A stretch of DNA of 34,421 nt from Flavobacteriaceae bacterium (GTDB taxonomy: Bacteria > Bacteroidota > Bacteroidia > Flavobacteriales > Flavobacteriaceae): contig JAOTYW010000004.1 in assembly GCA_029861705.1 (NCBI GenBank), forward strand, positions 1 through 34,421, written 5' to 3'. The translations under genes and the position numbers were made by a program. Positions within the stretch are counted from its first letter, which is position 1, and each line of letters begins with the position of its first letter. The notes under the pieces were generated by a model that saw only the letters and a list, made by a program, of their open reading frames with translations, was not told the origin of the DNA and did no database searches. Below are positions 26,867 through 34,421 of the stretch, piece by piece.

Positions 26867-27035
26867 TACTAAAAAACGGTTCTTCTGTCAAAAGAGCTCT
26901 GAAAATGCCCAAAAACAGGCCTTTACGAGCCGGTTGGGTCTATTCACTCAATGAAAAGACCCTTTCCCTCATTCGCGGTTTTTTACCCCTGAATATCGCC
27001 TTAGCTTTATCCTATAAATCTTTAAAAAATTAGTT

Positions 27036-28199
27036 ATGAAACTCAAAAGAACAAGCCAAATTCTCTCAGCTTTTATACTACTTTTTGTGATGGGGTCATG
27101 GGCTCCTGATCACGAAATGCTACCAATGGAAGAAGATGAGAATATGCATTTGAAAATGTCTAAACAGCGCGTAAGGATCGCCCTGCTTTTGGATACCAGT
27201 AATAGTATGGACGGATTGATCAACCAGGCCAAAGCACAATTATGGGATATTGTCAATGAATTCACCTATGCCCGATGCGGCAATCAGGAACGCCCAAGGC
27301 TGGAGATCGCACTCTACCAATATGGCAATGATAATCTCTCTTCACGTGAAGGATATATTCAGCAGGTAATAGGATTCAGTAGTGATCTTGATGAAATATC
27401 TGAGCGACTCTTTTCATTAAATACCAATGGCGGTGAAGAGTACTGTGGACAGGTAATCCACACCTCATTAAAACAACTGGATTGGGGTAGAAATCCCGAT
27501 GATCTGAAAATGATCTTTATTGCCGGGAATGAGCCTTTCACACAGGGTAAATTGGATTATCGCGATGCCGCAAGTCAGGCTAAAGAAAAGGATGTAGTTG
27601 TAAATACAATATTCTGTGGCGATTACCATCAGGGTGTCCAGACTCAATGGCAAAAAGGAGCCCTCCTGACAGGTGGGGAATATATGGCCATTGATCACAA
27701 CAAACATGTAGTACAAATTGTTACGCCTTTTGATGATATCATAATTCAGCTTAATGCCAAACTGAATAAAACTTATATCGCCTATGGGACACGAGGTGCC
27801 TATAAAAGTGCTGCTCAGGTTGCCCAGGACGATAATGCGATGGAAATGGAAGAAGCCGTAGCTGTCAAACGAGCTGTCAGTAAAAGCTCCAGATTGTATA
27901 ATAATTCAAGCTGGGATCTTGTAGACGCTTCTGAAGAACGCGATTTTGATTTGGGTAAAATTGATAAAAAAGGACTTCCTCCCGCTTTGCAACAAAAAAG
28001 CGAGGCGCAACTTGAAGCCTATATCAAGGAAAAAAAGCGTGACCGTTCCAAAATTCAGGAAGAAATTCAAACGCTAAATGCCAAACGAGAAGTCTATATT
28101 TCTCAACAGCAGGATCAGCAAAAAGGTGAATTGGAGAATGCCATGTTAAATGCCATTAAAAAACAGGCATCTAAGAAAAACTATACCTGGGATAAGTAA
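27036..28199 (+). CDS. Secreted von Willebrand factor A domain protein
   Basis: The 387-residue protein has an N-terminal signal or anchor (about 5-22) and a VWA domain (about 46-235) with the MIDAS motif DTSNSMDG (Asp53, Ser55, Ser57). The C-terminal third is rich in Lys, Glu and Gln (about 310-380: KEKKRDRSKIQEEIQ), probably a coiled coil. VWA domains bind metals and partner proteins; the partner is not visible here. The gene is divergent from the kinase gene over 196 nt and converges with an orphan PorP/SprF gene. A terminator follows and overlaps the stop codon of the converging gene. Function unknown. Confidence 0.85.
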   Translation: MKLKRTSQILSAFILLFVMGSWAPDHEMLPMEEDENMHLKMSKQRVRIALLLDTSNSMDGLINQAKAQLWDIVNEFTYARCGNQERPRLEIALYQYGNDNLSSREGYIQQVIGFSSDLDEISERLFSLNTNGGEEYCGQVIHTSLKQLDWGRNPDDLKMIFIAGNEPFTQGKLDYRDAASQAKEKDVVVNTIFCGDYHQGVQTQWQKGALLTGGEYMAIDHNKHVVQIVTPFDDIIIQLNAKLNKTYIAYGTRGAYKSAAQVAQDDNAMEMEEAVAVKRAVSKSSRLYNNSSWDLVDASEERDFDLGKIDKKGLPPALQQKSEAQLEAYIKEKKRDRSKIQEEIQTLNAKREVYISQQQDQQKGELENAMLNAIKKQASKKNYTWDK

Positions 28200-28218
28200 A
28201 CGAGAAATGCTGATAGAC

Positions 28219-28252
28219 AAGGCCTGTTCTAGTAGAAGGATGGGCCTTTTTT
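28219..28252 (+). terminator. Rho-independent terminator after the VWA gene
   Basis: AAGGCC pairs with GGCCTT, with an inner TTCT/AGAA pair, and is followed by a run of six T. Its end reaches the TAA (28251-28253 on the minus strand) of the converging PorP/SprF gene. Confidence 0.7.
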
Positions 28253-29252
28253 AATAATTGGCCGCAGGACAGAAGCAATCTAAACGGGAGCCATTGTCAT
28301 TCTGGCCAAATTCATATCCAATTGTGATCTGGTGAAAACCGCCACTATCGAGACGAATATCTCCTGATTGGTATGAATAATTATAAGAAAACATCCAGTT
28401 CTTCAAATTAACACCTGCAACAGGCGTAAATAACTGCAGACGTTGTTCTCCAAATTGTCCGTTTGCCAAAAATTGAGCCCCATCAAATCCACGTCGGAAT
28501 GAGAGTCCACCCCAAACCGTTCCAAAAGCCATCCGCCTGTATACCTTGGCATTAAAATCGATGGTTTTTTCCTTAGTGAATTCTGTGAATTGAAATAAGA
28601 CCGAGGGTTCGATCCGCCAATCTCCCCGACCAAAATAATAGCCCGTTTGCATGAGGTAACGTCGCAAATTATCAAATTCGATAGCTGTATAAAGGTCACG
28701 TCCACTTCCCAAGGCATTCAATACCGTTGCATGTGCATAGAACTCCAGGTAGTTATAAGACATTCCAAAATCTACATTAAAATAACTTACGCTGGTTTTA
28801 ACACCTGTCACAATCGGATCGGGGATCACAGAGCGAAATTCGGATTCATCGAGACTGCTTTGTATAAAACCAGTACTCAAGCCAAATGACAATTGATTAA
28901 GGTACCTGGCGTCTGAACCAAATCGCAAATGATGGGCATAAGTGACTTTTAAGCCTGTTTGTGAGTGGTACCCATTGGCGTCATTAAAAATGATTGCACC
29001 GAGACCACTAGGTTTATCAGGCACTCTATAGTGAAAATTTAATGTTTGAAGATTAGGTGCTTCATCTACATCGAACCACTGCTTTCTTGCCGTCATGCGG
29101 ATCTTACCGCCTTCTCCAATACCTGCCATAGAAGGGTGAACCAGGTAGTAATTATCTGAGAGATAATCAAAATATACCGGTATACCTTCCTGAGACTGTA
29201 CGATTTGCCAGGATAAAAAACAAAAAGCAAAGACAAGGGATAGGTTCTTCAT
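28251..29252 (-). CDS. PorP/SprF-family type IX secretion membrane protein (orphan copy)
   Basis: I place the start at 29252 because MKNLSLVFAFCFLSWQIVQSQ is a clean signal peptide. A longer frame to 29360 would place 36 poorly conserved residues before it and run over the promoter area. The 333-residue mature barrel shows the family pattern: VYFDYLSDNYYLVHPSMAG, RKQWFDVDEAPNLQTLNFHY, then GLGAIIFNDANGYHSQTG. PorP/SprF proteins take part in T9SS secretion and anchoring. Unlike the copy at 17393-18394, no adhesin gene is next to it, so its substrate is unknown. It is divergent from the Nfu gene. Confidence 0.88.
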   Translation of the reverse strand: MKNLSLVFAFCFLSWQIVQSQEGIPVYFDYLSDNYYLVHPSMAGIGEGGKIRMTARKQWFDVDEAPNLQTLNFHYRVPDKPSGLGAIIFNDANGYHSQTGLKVTYAHHLRFGSDARYLNQLSFGLSTGFIQSSLDESEFRSVIPDPIVTGVKTSVSYFNVDFGMSYNYLEFYAHATVLNALGSGRDLYTAIEFDNLRRYLMQTGYYFGRGDWRIEPSVLFQFTEFTKEKTIDFNAKVYRRMAFGTVWGGLSFRRGFDGAQFLANGQFGEQRLQLFTPVAGVNLKNWMFSYNYSYQSGDIRLDSGGFHQITIGYEFGQNDNGSRLDCFCPAANY

Positions 29253-29282
29253 GGAAGGGGCGCAGATCTGCATCGCTTTGGT

Positions 29283-29290
29283 CAAATATA
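29283..29290 (-). promoter_or_regulatory. Candidate -7 box (TATATTTG) for the orphan PorP/SprF gene
   Basis: On the minus strand TATATTTG matches TAnnTTTG and ends 30 nt before the ATG at 29252. It lies inside the longer alternative frame and so supports the shorter start. Confidence 0.42.
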
Positions 29291-29347
29291 AACTATAACG
29301 GGTGAATACATACATTATTATGTATATGCCAAGTGGTAAATAGATCG

Positions 29348-29355
29348 TATTTTTG
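29348..29355 (+). promoter_or_regulatory. Candidate -7 box (TATTTTTG) for the Nfu gene
   Basis: TATTTTTG matches TAnnTTTG and ends 15 nt before the ATG at 29371. It overlaps an in-frame TTG at 29353 that is therefore unlikely to be the start. Confidence 0.42.
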
Positions 29356-29370
29356 CACAAATTAAGAGCT

Positions 29371-30261
29371 ATGAGTGAGTATGTAATCCGCCTTGAAGAA
29401 ATGTCGGAACCAAGTCTTCTGAAATTTCATGTGAATCAGTCGATCTCGAAGGCGCATCACACCTTTACAAATATTGACGAGGCCAAGGGATCACCCCTGG
29501 CACAAGAACTCTTTTACCTCCCTTTTATAAAATCAGTTCAGATACTTCCGGAGGCCCTCATCCTGGAACGTTTCTCAATTGTAGAATGGGATGATGTCAA
29601 AGATGAAGTTGCACAACAATTAGTGGAATATTTAAACGCCGGGGGAGCCATACTCCATGAAGCAGAATCCAATTCACTTAAAGCGATAACACTCTATGCT
29701 GAGGTCACTCCCAATCCTGCTGTTATGAAGTTTGTAGCGAATAAGCGACTGGTAGACCAGATGTATGAATTCAAAACAAAAGAAGAAGCAGGTCAAAGCG
29801 GCTTAGCAGAAGTCTTATTTGAAAAGCCATATGTCTCCCAGGTATTTTTGGATGAAAATTATGTCTCCGTGTCTAAGGATGAAAGCGCTGATTGGACTGA
29901 TATTACGATGGACTTAAGAGAATTTATCAGGGAATATATAACCAGCGGCGGCATTGTTGTTAGCGATTCGGCCAGGCCTGTTCAAACCGCAGCTGCTCCA
30001 GAAAATTCCAGTGAACTCGATGATATTTCACAGGAGATTATCTCCATTCTGGAACAATATGTGAAACCCGCTGTTGCCATGGATGGCGGCAATATACTAT
30101 TTCAATCTTATAATCCTGATTCTAAGGTTGTTAACGTGATTTTGCAAGGTGCTTGCAGCGGTTGTCCATCATCGACATTTACCTTGAAAAACGGGATTGA
30201 ACAGATGCTGAAAAATATGCTGGGTGACAAGGTAGAAGAAGTTTTTGCCATGAACGGTTAA
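29371..30261 (+). CDS. Nfu-type iron-sulfur cluster scaffold with two Nfu_N domains
   Basis: The ATG at 29371 begins the conserved part. Residues about 5-98 and 105-200 are two copies of the Nfu N-terminal domain: LLKFHVNQSI...IDEAKGSPLAQELFYLPFIKSVQI, and VTPNPAVMKFVANKRLV...GLAEVLFEKPYVSQVFL. Residues 217-296 are the NifU C-terminal domain with the cluster-binding CSGC (Cys262, Cys265) in QGACSGCPSS. Nfu proteins carry and hand over Fe-S clusters to target proteins in the cytoplasm. Eukaryotic NFU1 and many bacterial homologues have only one N domain, so the tandem arrangement makes it longer than usual. Dodecin follows 72 nt later. Confidence 0.93.
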   Translation: MSEYVIRLEEMSEPSLLKFHVNQSISKAHHTFTNIDEAKGSPLAQELFYLPFIKSVQILPEALILERFSIVEWDDVKDEVAQQLVEYLNAGGAILHEAESNSLKAITLYAEVTPNPAVMKFVANKRLVDQMYEFKTKEEAGQSGLAEVLFEKPYVSQVFLDENYVSVSKDESADWTDITMDLREFIREYITSGGIVVSDSARPVQTAAAPENSSELDDISQEIISILEQYVKPAVAMDGGNILFQSYNPDSKVVNVILQGACSGCPSSTFTLKNGIEQMLKNMLGDKVEEVFAMNG

Positions 30262-30333
30262 AGGCCTTCATTATCTTGGTAATTACTGCTATTCTTCGTT
30301 TCTTTAAGGAAAATTCGTAAAACATAGACCATT

Positions 30334-30534
30334 ATGGCAGTATTAAAAGTAATTGAAGTCCTTGCCAACTCTGAAAGGAGCTGGGAAGATGCTACTGCAA
30401 ATGCAGTAAAGCACGCCTCAAAATCCGTAAAAAATATCCGTTCTGTATATGTGAATGAGCAAAGCGCTACGATCAAAAACGGAGAAATCGACGATTTTCG
30501 TGTAAACGTAAAGATCACATTTGAAGTAAATTAA
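30334..30534 (+). CDS. Dodecin family protein
   Basis: The 66-residue protein fits dodecin over its whole length: a first strand (AVLKVIEVLAN), helix SERSWEDATANAVKHASKSV, then NIRSVYVNEQSATIKNG and the final strands FRVNVKITFEV. Dodecins form hollow dodecamers that bind flavins and buffer free flavin. In the archaeal and mycobacterial proteins I remember, the segment after the helix has a Trp that stacks on flavin (V-V-W or L-R-W); here it reads I-R-S. A strong terminator follows the stop, so the gene forms a short unit by itself or with the Nfu gene. Confidence 0.9.
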   Translation: MAVLKVIEVLANSERSWEDATANAVKHASKSVKNIRSVYVNEQSATIKNGEIDDFRVNVKITFEVN

Positions 30535-30555
30535 CTTCTAAAGATCATCGCATTT

Positions 30556-30579
30556 AAAGCGCCTTTTCGGCGCTTTTTT
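30556..30579 (+). terminator. Rho-independent terminator after dodecin
   Basis: AAAGCGCC and GGCGCTTT form a perfect 8-bp GC-rich stem around a 5-nt TTTTC loop, followed by a T-run. It starts 22 nt after the dodecin stop. Confidence 0.88.
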
Positions 30580-30635
30580 ATTTCTATACACTTCCGGGCA
30601 AATTAATCCCTACTTTTAAGATAAAGTCGGATTTC

Positions 30636-32660
30636 ATGCATACGAACGATTTGATCCATGAATCGAGTCCTTATTTGCTGCAACACGCACACAATCCTGT
30701 AAATTGGGTAGCGTGGAAAGAAGATGCCCTTGCCAGAGCTAAAAAGGAAGAGAAACTTATTCTGATCAGTATCGGATATGCTGCCTGCCATTGGTGTCAT
30801 GTCATGGAAAAAGAGTGTTTTGAAGATGCGCAAGTAGCAGCAGTGATGAATGCTCAATTTGTCAATATCAAAGTAGATCGCGAAGAAAGGCCGGATGTAG
30901 ACCAGATCTATATGGATGCCTTGCAGCTTATGACGGGCTCAGGCGGCTGGCCTCTAAATATTATCGCATTACCCGATGGTCGGCCCTTCTGGGGCGCTAC
31001 TTATGTCCCAAAAGACAGATGGCAACACACCCTCGCTCAATTAGCACAACTTTACGAGGATGATCCTGCGAAAGTTATTCAATATGCAGAGGATTTGACT
31101 CAAGGCCTTATCTCTATCAATCAGCCTTCAGGACAAGGCTTAAAAATGCCGGAGAAGGAAACACTAGACCTGGCCATTATGAACTGGCTGCAAAAGATGG
31201 ATCCGGAGTATGGCGGGTATAACAGAGCTCCCAAATTTATGATGCCCGTAAATTTGGAATTCCTGATGAACTATTATGCGGTCAGCCAGAAGCAAGAGGT
31301 ACTAGACTATTTAAATACAACCTTAACCCGAATGGCCTATGGTGGCCTTCAGGACCAATTGGCAGGCGGGTTTGCCCGCTATAGTGTAGATATGAGATGG
31401 CATGTACCTCATTTTGAAAAAATGCTCTATGATAATGCCCAGTTGCTGAGTGTTTATAGTAAAGGATATGCCATTACAGGGAATACCTATTACAAACAGG
31501 TAGTGGACGATACTATTTCCTTCCTTACAGAAGAACTAATGCACCCTGAAGGGGGATTTTATGCTTCTTTGGATGCCGATAGCCTGGACGCTCATGGCGA
31601 ACTTGAAGAAGGGGCATTTTATGTTTGGACCAAAGAGGAATTACAGGAGATCCTTATGGATGACTTTCCACGCTTTGCAGCGTACTACAATGTAAATGAC
31701 TTTGGCTTTTGGGAAGCCGATAAATATGTGCTGATCCGCACTTCAAGTGATACTGAGTTTGCACGGAAGTGGCAAATGACCGAAGAAGAACTCCAGGCAA
31801 TGGTACAATCCTGGAAAGAGACTTTACTCCCTATCCGTAAGAAGAGAAGTGCACCCCGACTTGATTCTAAGATCCTGGTTTCCTGGAATGCGCTTGTCAT
31901 CAAAGGACTGGCAGATGCAGCGCGATATTTAGAAGAGTCGAAATGGACAGACCTGGCTGTGGAAACGGCTTCATATATAGAATCTAATCACAGATCGACA
32001 GAAGGTCGCTTATATCGCACCCCATACAATGCTGATGGTACAATCCATGGTTTTGCTGACGACTATGCCCTCTTGGCAGATGCCTACATAGCCTTATATG
32101 AAACTTGTTCTGACCTACAGTGGCTGGAGCGGTCAAAGGGTTTATTTGAGGCCCTCCTATCTCACTTTTATGACCCCAAAAGTGGCTTATTCCACTACAC
32201 CTCTTCAGATGACGCCAAACTTATCAGGCGCAGCTTTGAGCGAGAAGACAATGTGATTCCCGCTTCAAATTCTGTCCTTGCCCAAATTGCATTTAAATTG
32301 GACAGGTATTATCCTCATGCTAAATTTGGTGAAGTCTATGCCAAAATTCGTACCCATATTCCTGAAGCCGGCAAATCAATGGGCGCCTATGCCAATTGGA
32401 TGCAACTCTATTTATGGGAACTCTATCCATATCATGAAGTAGTTATAACTGGTAAAGATTATAAACATCAGTCTGCATTGATTCGACGCACTTATTTGCC
32501 ACAAAGTATCCTGGCCGCAGGGAATTCCGAAGTAGATCTTGATCTCTTTAAAGGACGTTTAGAAGATGAGAAAACCCTCTTTTATATTTGTGAACATGGA
32601 TCCTGTCAATTGCCTCTTGAAGATTCGCAGGAAGCCCTACTAAAACTTATTGGCGCTTAG
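30636..32660 (+). CDS. DUF255/YyaL-family thioredoxin-domain protein (SPATA20-like)
   Basis: The 674-residue protein opens [21 protein letters not shown], typical of the YyaL/DUF255 family. Its thioredoxin-like domain (about 1-165) has the redox motif CHWC (Cys51, Cys54) and SGGWPLN. The remainder is an (alpha/alpha)6-type barrel as in N-acyl-glucosamine epimerase-like enzymes, with [54 protein letters not shown] and [13 protein letters not shown]. The length is normal for the family, which is conserved from bacteria to man (SPATA20); its reaction is not known. The 3' end overlaps that of tsaB by 14 nt on the opposite strand. Confidence 0.93.
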   Translation: MHTNDLIHESSPYLLQHAHNPVNWVAWKEDALARAKKEEKLILISIGYAACHWCHVMEKECFEDAQVAAVMNAQFVNIKVDREERPDVDQIYMDALQLMTGSGGWPLNIIALPDGRPFWGATYVPKDRWQHTLAQLAQLYEDDPAKVIQYAEDLTQGLISINQPSGQGLKMPEKETLDLAIMNWLQKMDPEYGGYNRAPKFMMPVNLEFLMNYYAVSQKQEVLDYLNTTLTRMAYGGLQDQLAGGFARYSVDMRWHVPHFEKMLYDNAQLLSVYSKGYAITGNTYYKQVVDDTISFLTEELMHPEGGFYASLDADSLDAHGELEEGAFYVWTKEELQEILMDDFPRFAAYYNVNDFGFWEADKYVLIRTSSDTEFARKWQMTEEELQAMVQSWKETLLPIRKKRSAPRLDSKILVSWNALVIKGLADAARYLEESKWTDLAVETASYIESNHRSTEGRLYRTPYNADGTIHGFADDYALLADAYIALYETCSDLQWLERSKGLFEALLSHFYDPKSGLFHYTSSDDAKLIRRSFEREDNVIPASNSVLAQIAFKLDRYYPHAKFGEVYAKIRTHIPEAGKSMGAYANWMQLYLWELYPYHEVVITGKDYKHQSALIRRTYLPQSILAAGNSEVDLDLFKGRLEDEKTLFYICEHGSCQLPLEDSQEALLKLIGA

Positions 32661-33318
32661 CTGCCATTATGAATTCTTTGAGATAAAAAGGTTCAAAATA
32701 AGCCACCTCTTCAAAAATTTTCTTTTCCCATTTAGAATAGGCAGTAGGGATCATTTCATTCGCAGAAGGTAGGGTTTTGGCATAGAAAACAGCATTTTCA
32801 TGGCTAATCACTTCAGAACACTTTTGAGCCCCGGGTCCGATGATATGACACACTCCCTTTTCCAGGAACTCAGCGAAGGAATTTTCATCAATAATTTCTG
32901 CTGCTACACCCCTTGTTTCCTTAATTTCAGAGGTGTATACCGATGAGTATACCTCCATCCTCCTCGCATCCAAAACAGGAATTATAAAGTCTTCATGACC
33001 TTGCTGGTGACGCGCTAATGATTCGAGTGTTGAGACGGAGATTAAAGGAATATTCAGTGCATAACACAAACCTTTAGCGGCCGATACGCCAATTCGTAAT
33101 CCGGTATATGACCCCGGGCCTTTACTTACAGCCACTGCCGAAAGTTCTGCAAAAGACTTCCCGGCCTCCTTCATTAATTGCTGGATAAATATATGCAGTT
33201 CCTCTGCATGGCTGTATTGTGGACTAGCGTGCTCTTTTAAACGCAACAATTGTCCTGATTCAGCCAGGCTGACAGAACAATTGGTCGTTGCTGTTTCTAT
33301 ATGGAGTAGTAAGGCCAT
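32647..33318 (-). CDS. tsaB: tRNA threonylcarbamoyladenosine biosynthesis protein TsaB
   Basis: The ATG at 33318 gives [18 protein letters not shown], the expected TsaB start; a GTG at 33327 would add only three residues. The 223-residue protein shows [32 protein letters not shown] and a C-terminal Y-LKE motif, as in TsaB. TsaB is the inactive Kae1-like partner that dimerises with TsaD for t6A37 formation on ANN-decoding tRNAs. Its start is 18 nt after the stop of the TolC-like gene on the same strand. A TATCTTTG box lies just before it. The 3' end overlaps the converging YyaL-family gene. Confidence 0.94.
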   Translation of the reverse strand: MALLLHIETATTNCSVSLAESGQLLRLKEHASPQYSHAEELHIFIQQLMKEAGKSFAELSAVAVSKGPGSYTGLRIGVSAAKGLCYALNIPLISVSTLESLARHQQGHEDFIIPVLDARRMEVYSSVYTSEIKETRGVAAEIIDENSFAEFLEKGVCHIIGPGAQKCSEVISHENAVFYAKTLPSANEMIPTAYSKWEKKIFEEVAYFEPFYLKEFIMAAKRQ

Positions 33319-33326
33319 TGCGGCCA

Positions 33327-33334
33327 CAAAGATA
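33327..33334 (-). promoter_or_regulatory. tsaB: Candidate -7 box (TATCTTTG) very close to tsaB
   Basis: TATCTTTG on the minus strand matches TAnnTTTG but ends only 8 nt before the tsaB ATG. If used, the mRNA would be leaderless or nearly so. It could also be chance in the short gap after the TolC gene. Confidence 0.3.
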
Positions 33335-33336
33335 CG

Positions 33337-34421
33337 CTAGTTCAAAGTGATAGGCAGGCCGAAATAGAATTCCAGTACTTTGATTCGGAAAATATAGTTG
33401 TATTTCGTTCGGATCACTTCTGCTTCGGCATTATCAACACGTGCCTGGGCCTGACTGAAATCAAAAGAATTCATCAAACCTACATCGAATCGTTCTTTGG
33501 AATACTCATAAGCCAGCTTACGCGCTTCCAATGTTTTCTGAGCTGCTTCGTATGATTTTGCAAAACTTTGTACATCTACATAAGCTATGTTGATGGTGTT
33601 CTCAAGATCTAATTTATCCTGCTCGAACTGCAACCGCGCTTTCTCCAGGCTTATCTGGGAACGCTTAATATTATTTCCTGTACTGAATCCATTAAAAATC
33701 GGGATAGTCAATTGGGCCCCATAAGATATACCATCGTTTAGGTACAATTGATCCCGGAACGGAATGGTCTCACCCGTTAACGGGTCTATTGTTTGATCTG
33801 AATAACGTGTATTGTAGTTTATAAAAGCGCCAATAGTGGGAAAAATTGCGCCTTTGGCGATCTGAAGGTCCTTCTCAGCCAAATCTACATTCGCTTGAGA
33901 GAATTTAATATCATTCCTAAAAGTAAGGGCTTTATCAAAGATCACTTTAGGAGAGCTATCCAGTATATCTGAAGGAGGTACTGCAAATTCCTCGTCGGCA
34001 ATATCAAAATTTTCATAATCCGTGATCTGTAGCAACTGCGCAAGACTAATAAGGGATAAGGTAACTTGATTCTCCCCATCTACGATCTGTTGTTCCTGGT
34101 TCGCTGCTGTGGCCTCAATTTCCAGGAGATCACCTCTTGGCACCACTCCCGAATCTACCAATTCCTTAGTCCTTTTCATGTCCTGTTCTGTTACAGCAAA
34201 TTGTGCTCTAAAGACTTTTAGCGATTCTTTATTAGACAGCACCAGCAAATAAGCATTGGCTACATTTAAACGAATGTCGTCAATAAGATTATCCAGGCGG
34301 TATTGATTGGCAACTTCATTTAAGCGTGCCCGGTTCATTTGATAGACATTGCGTAAACCGTCAAATAAGGTCAGTCCAGATGTTATATTACCCGATGCAG
34401 AGAAGATGGTACCCGTAACAA
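33337..34421 (-). CDS. TolC-family outer-membrane efflux protein (N-terminus beyond the window)
   Basis: The frame is open to the right edge of the window; the visible 361 residues include SGNITSGLTLFDGLRNVYQ and DDIRLNVANAYLLVLSNKE, the two helical hairpins (long coiled-coil helices) and LTIPIFNGFSTGNNIKRSQI, then LDLENTINIAYVDVQSF. This two-fold repeat of LFDG/PIFNG plus helices is the outer-membrane-factor (TolC) pattern. It should form the outer-membrane channel of a tripartite efflux pump or type I export system, whose inner-membrane and adaptor genes are not in the window. The first ATG in view (34338) is internal and not the start. Confidence 0.93.
   Translation of the reverse strand, partial: VTGTIFSASGNITSGLTLFDGLRNVYQMNRARLNEVANQYRLDNLIDDIRLNVANAYLLVLSNKESLKVFRAQFAVTEQDMKRTKELVDSGVVPRGDLLEIEATAANQEQQIVDGENQVTLSLISLAQLLQITDYENFDIADEEFAVPPSDILDSSPKVIFDKALTFRNDIKFSQANVDLAEKDLQIAKGAIFPTIGAFINYNTRYSDQTIDPLTGETIPFRDQLYLNDGISYGAQLTIPIFNGFSTGNNIKRSQISLEKARLQFEQDKLDLENTINIAYVDVQSFAKSYEAAQKTLEARKLAYEYSKERFDVGLMNSFDFSQAQARVDNAEAEVIRTKYNYIFRIKVLEFYFGLPITLN

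Noticed and set aside
26936-26962. GGGTCT/AGACCC hairpin between the kinase and VWA genes as a terminator
   Set aside because: The stem has only 6 bp, the loop is 15 nt, no T-run follows, and it lies between divergent starts where a terminator is not expected.
29253-29360. Longer start of the orphan PorP/SprF gene
   Set aside because: The signal peptide begins at 29252, and a TATATTTG box lies inside the extension.
29353-29370. TTG start for the Nfu gene
   Set aside because: The TTG is part of the TATTTTTG -7 candidate, and the conserved domain starts from the ATG at 29371.
33319-33327. GTG start for tsaB three codons upstream
   Set aside because: The ATG at 33318 gives the usual TsaB beginning, and the GTG overlaps a -7 candidate.

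Overview
The window looks like a chromosomal segment of a marine-type member of the Bacteroidota, most likely Flavobacteriaceae. The evidence is a large surface protein with a gliding-motility-type (type B) C-terminal sorting domain, two PorP/SprF-family proteins of the type IX secretion system, LytTR signalling, a FadL/OmpP1 porin, a BspA/DUF285 lipoprotein, and -7 boxes of the Bacteroidota form TAnnTTTG. No tRNA, rRNA, insertion sequence or CRISPR array was seen. All assignments come from reading the sequence and from knowledge of the families; no database search was run.

Left region (1-8235): the tail of a probable Dyp-type peroxidase-like gene, then what I read as a conflict/defence locus. 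A 1353-residue TIR-STAND NTPase-WD40 receptor (+) runs into a tightly packed three-gene operon on the other strand: a patatin-like lipase, a 683-residue fusion (nucleoside-deoxyribosyltransferase/TIR-like domain, TRAFs-binding domain, C-terminal SLOG sensor) and a two-helix SLATT/DUF4231 membrane protein. The receptor and the SLATT gene end 1 nt apart. The parts belong to families known from nucleotide-signal immunity (Thoeris, CBASS, SLOG/SLATT systems), but I do not recognise the combination as a named system. This is the most interesting part of the window.

Middle region (8236-22461): an SDR oxidoreductase and a YbdG-like MscS channel, divergently arranged; a DUF285/thrombospondin-3 lipoprotein and a FadL porin, divergently arranged around a perfect 17-bp palindrome; a SanA-NRAMP gene pair; and on the minus strand a surface-display operon encoding a Calx-beta/DUF11 adhesin, a SprF-like protein and a PD40-OmpA lattice protein.

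Right region (22633-34421): mostly housekeeping genes. On the minus strand are a TPR-LytS-type histidine kinase, its LytTR regulator and a gamma-carbonic-anhydrase-like protein, followed by fabD under a likely promoter of its own. Then come a VWA protein, an orphan PorP/SprF protein, a two-Nfu_N iron-sulfur scaffold, dodecin, a YyaL/DUF255 thioredoxin-like protein, tsaB and the 3' part of a TolC-family efflux protein cut by the window edge.

Gene packing is very tight. Several convergent pairs share or nearly share their stop codons, and several same-strand pairs overlap by 1 to 4 nt, implying coupled translation.
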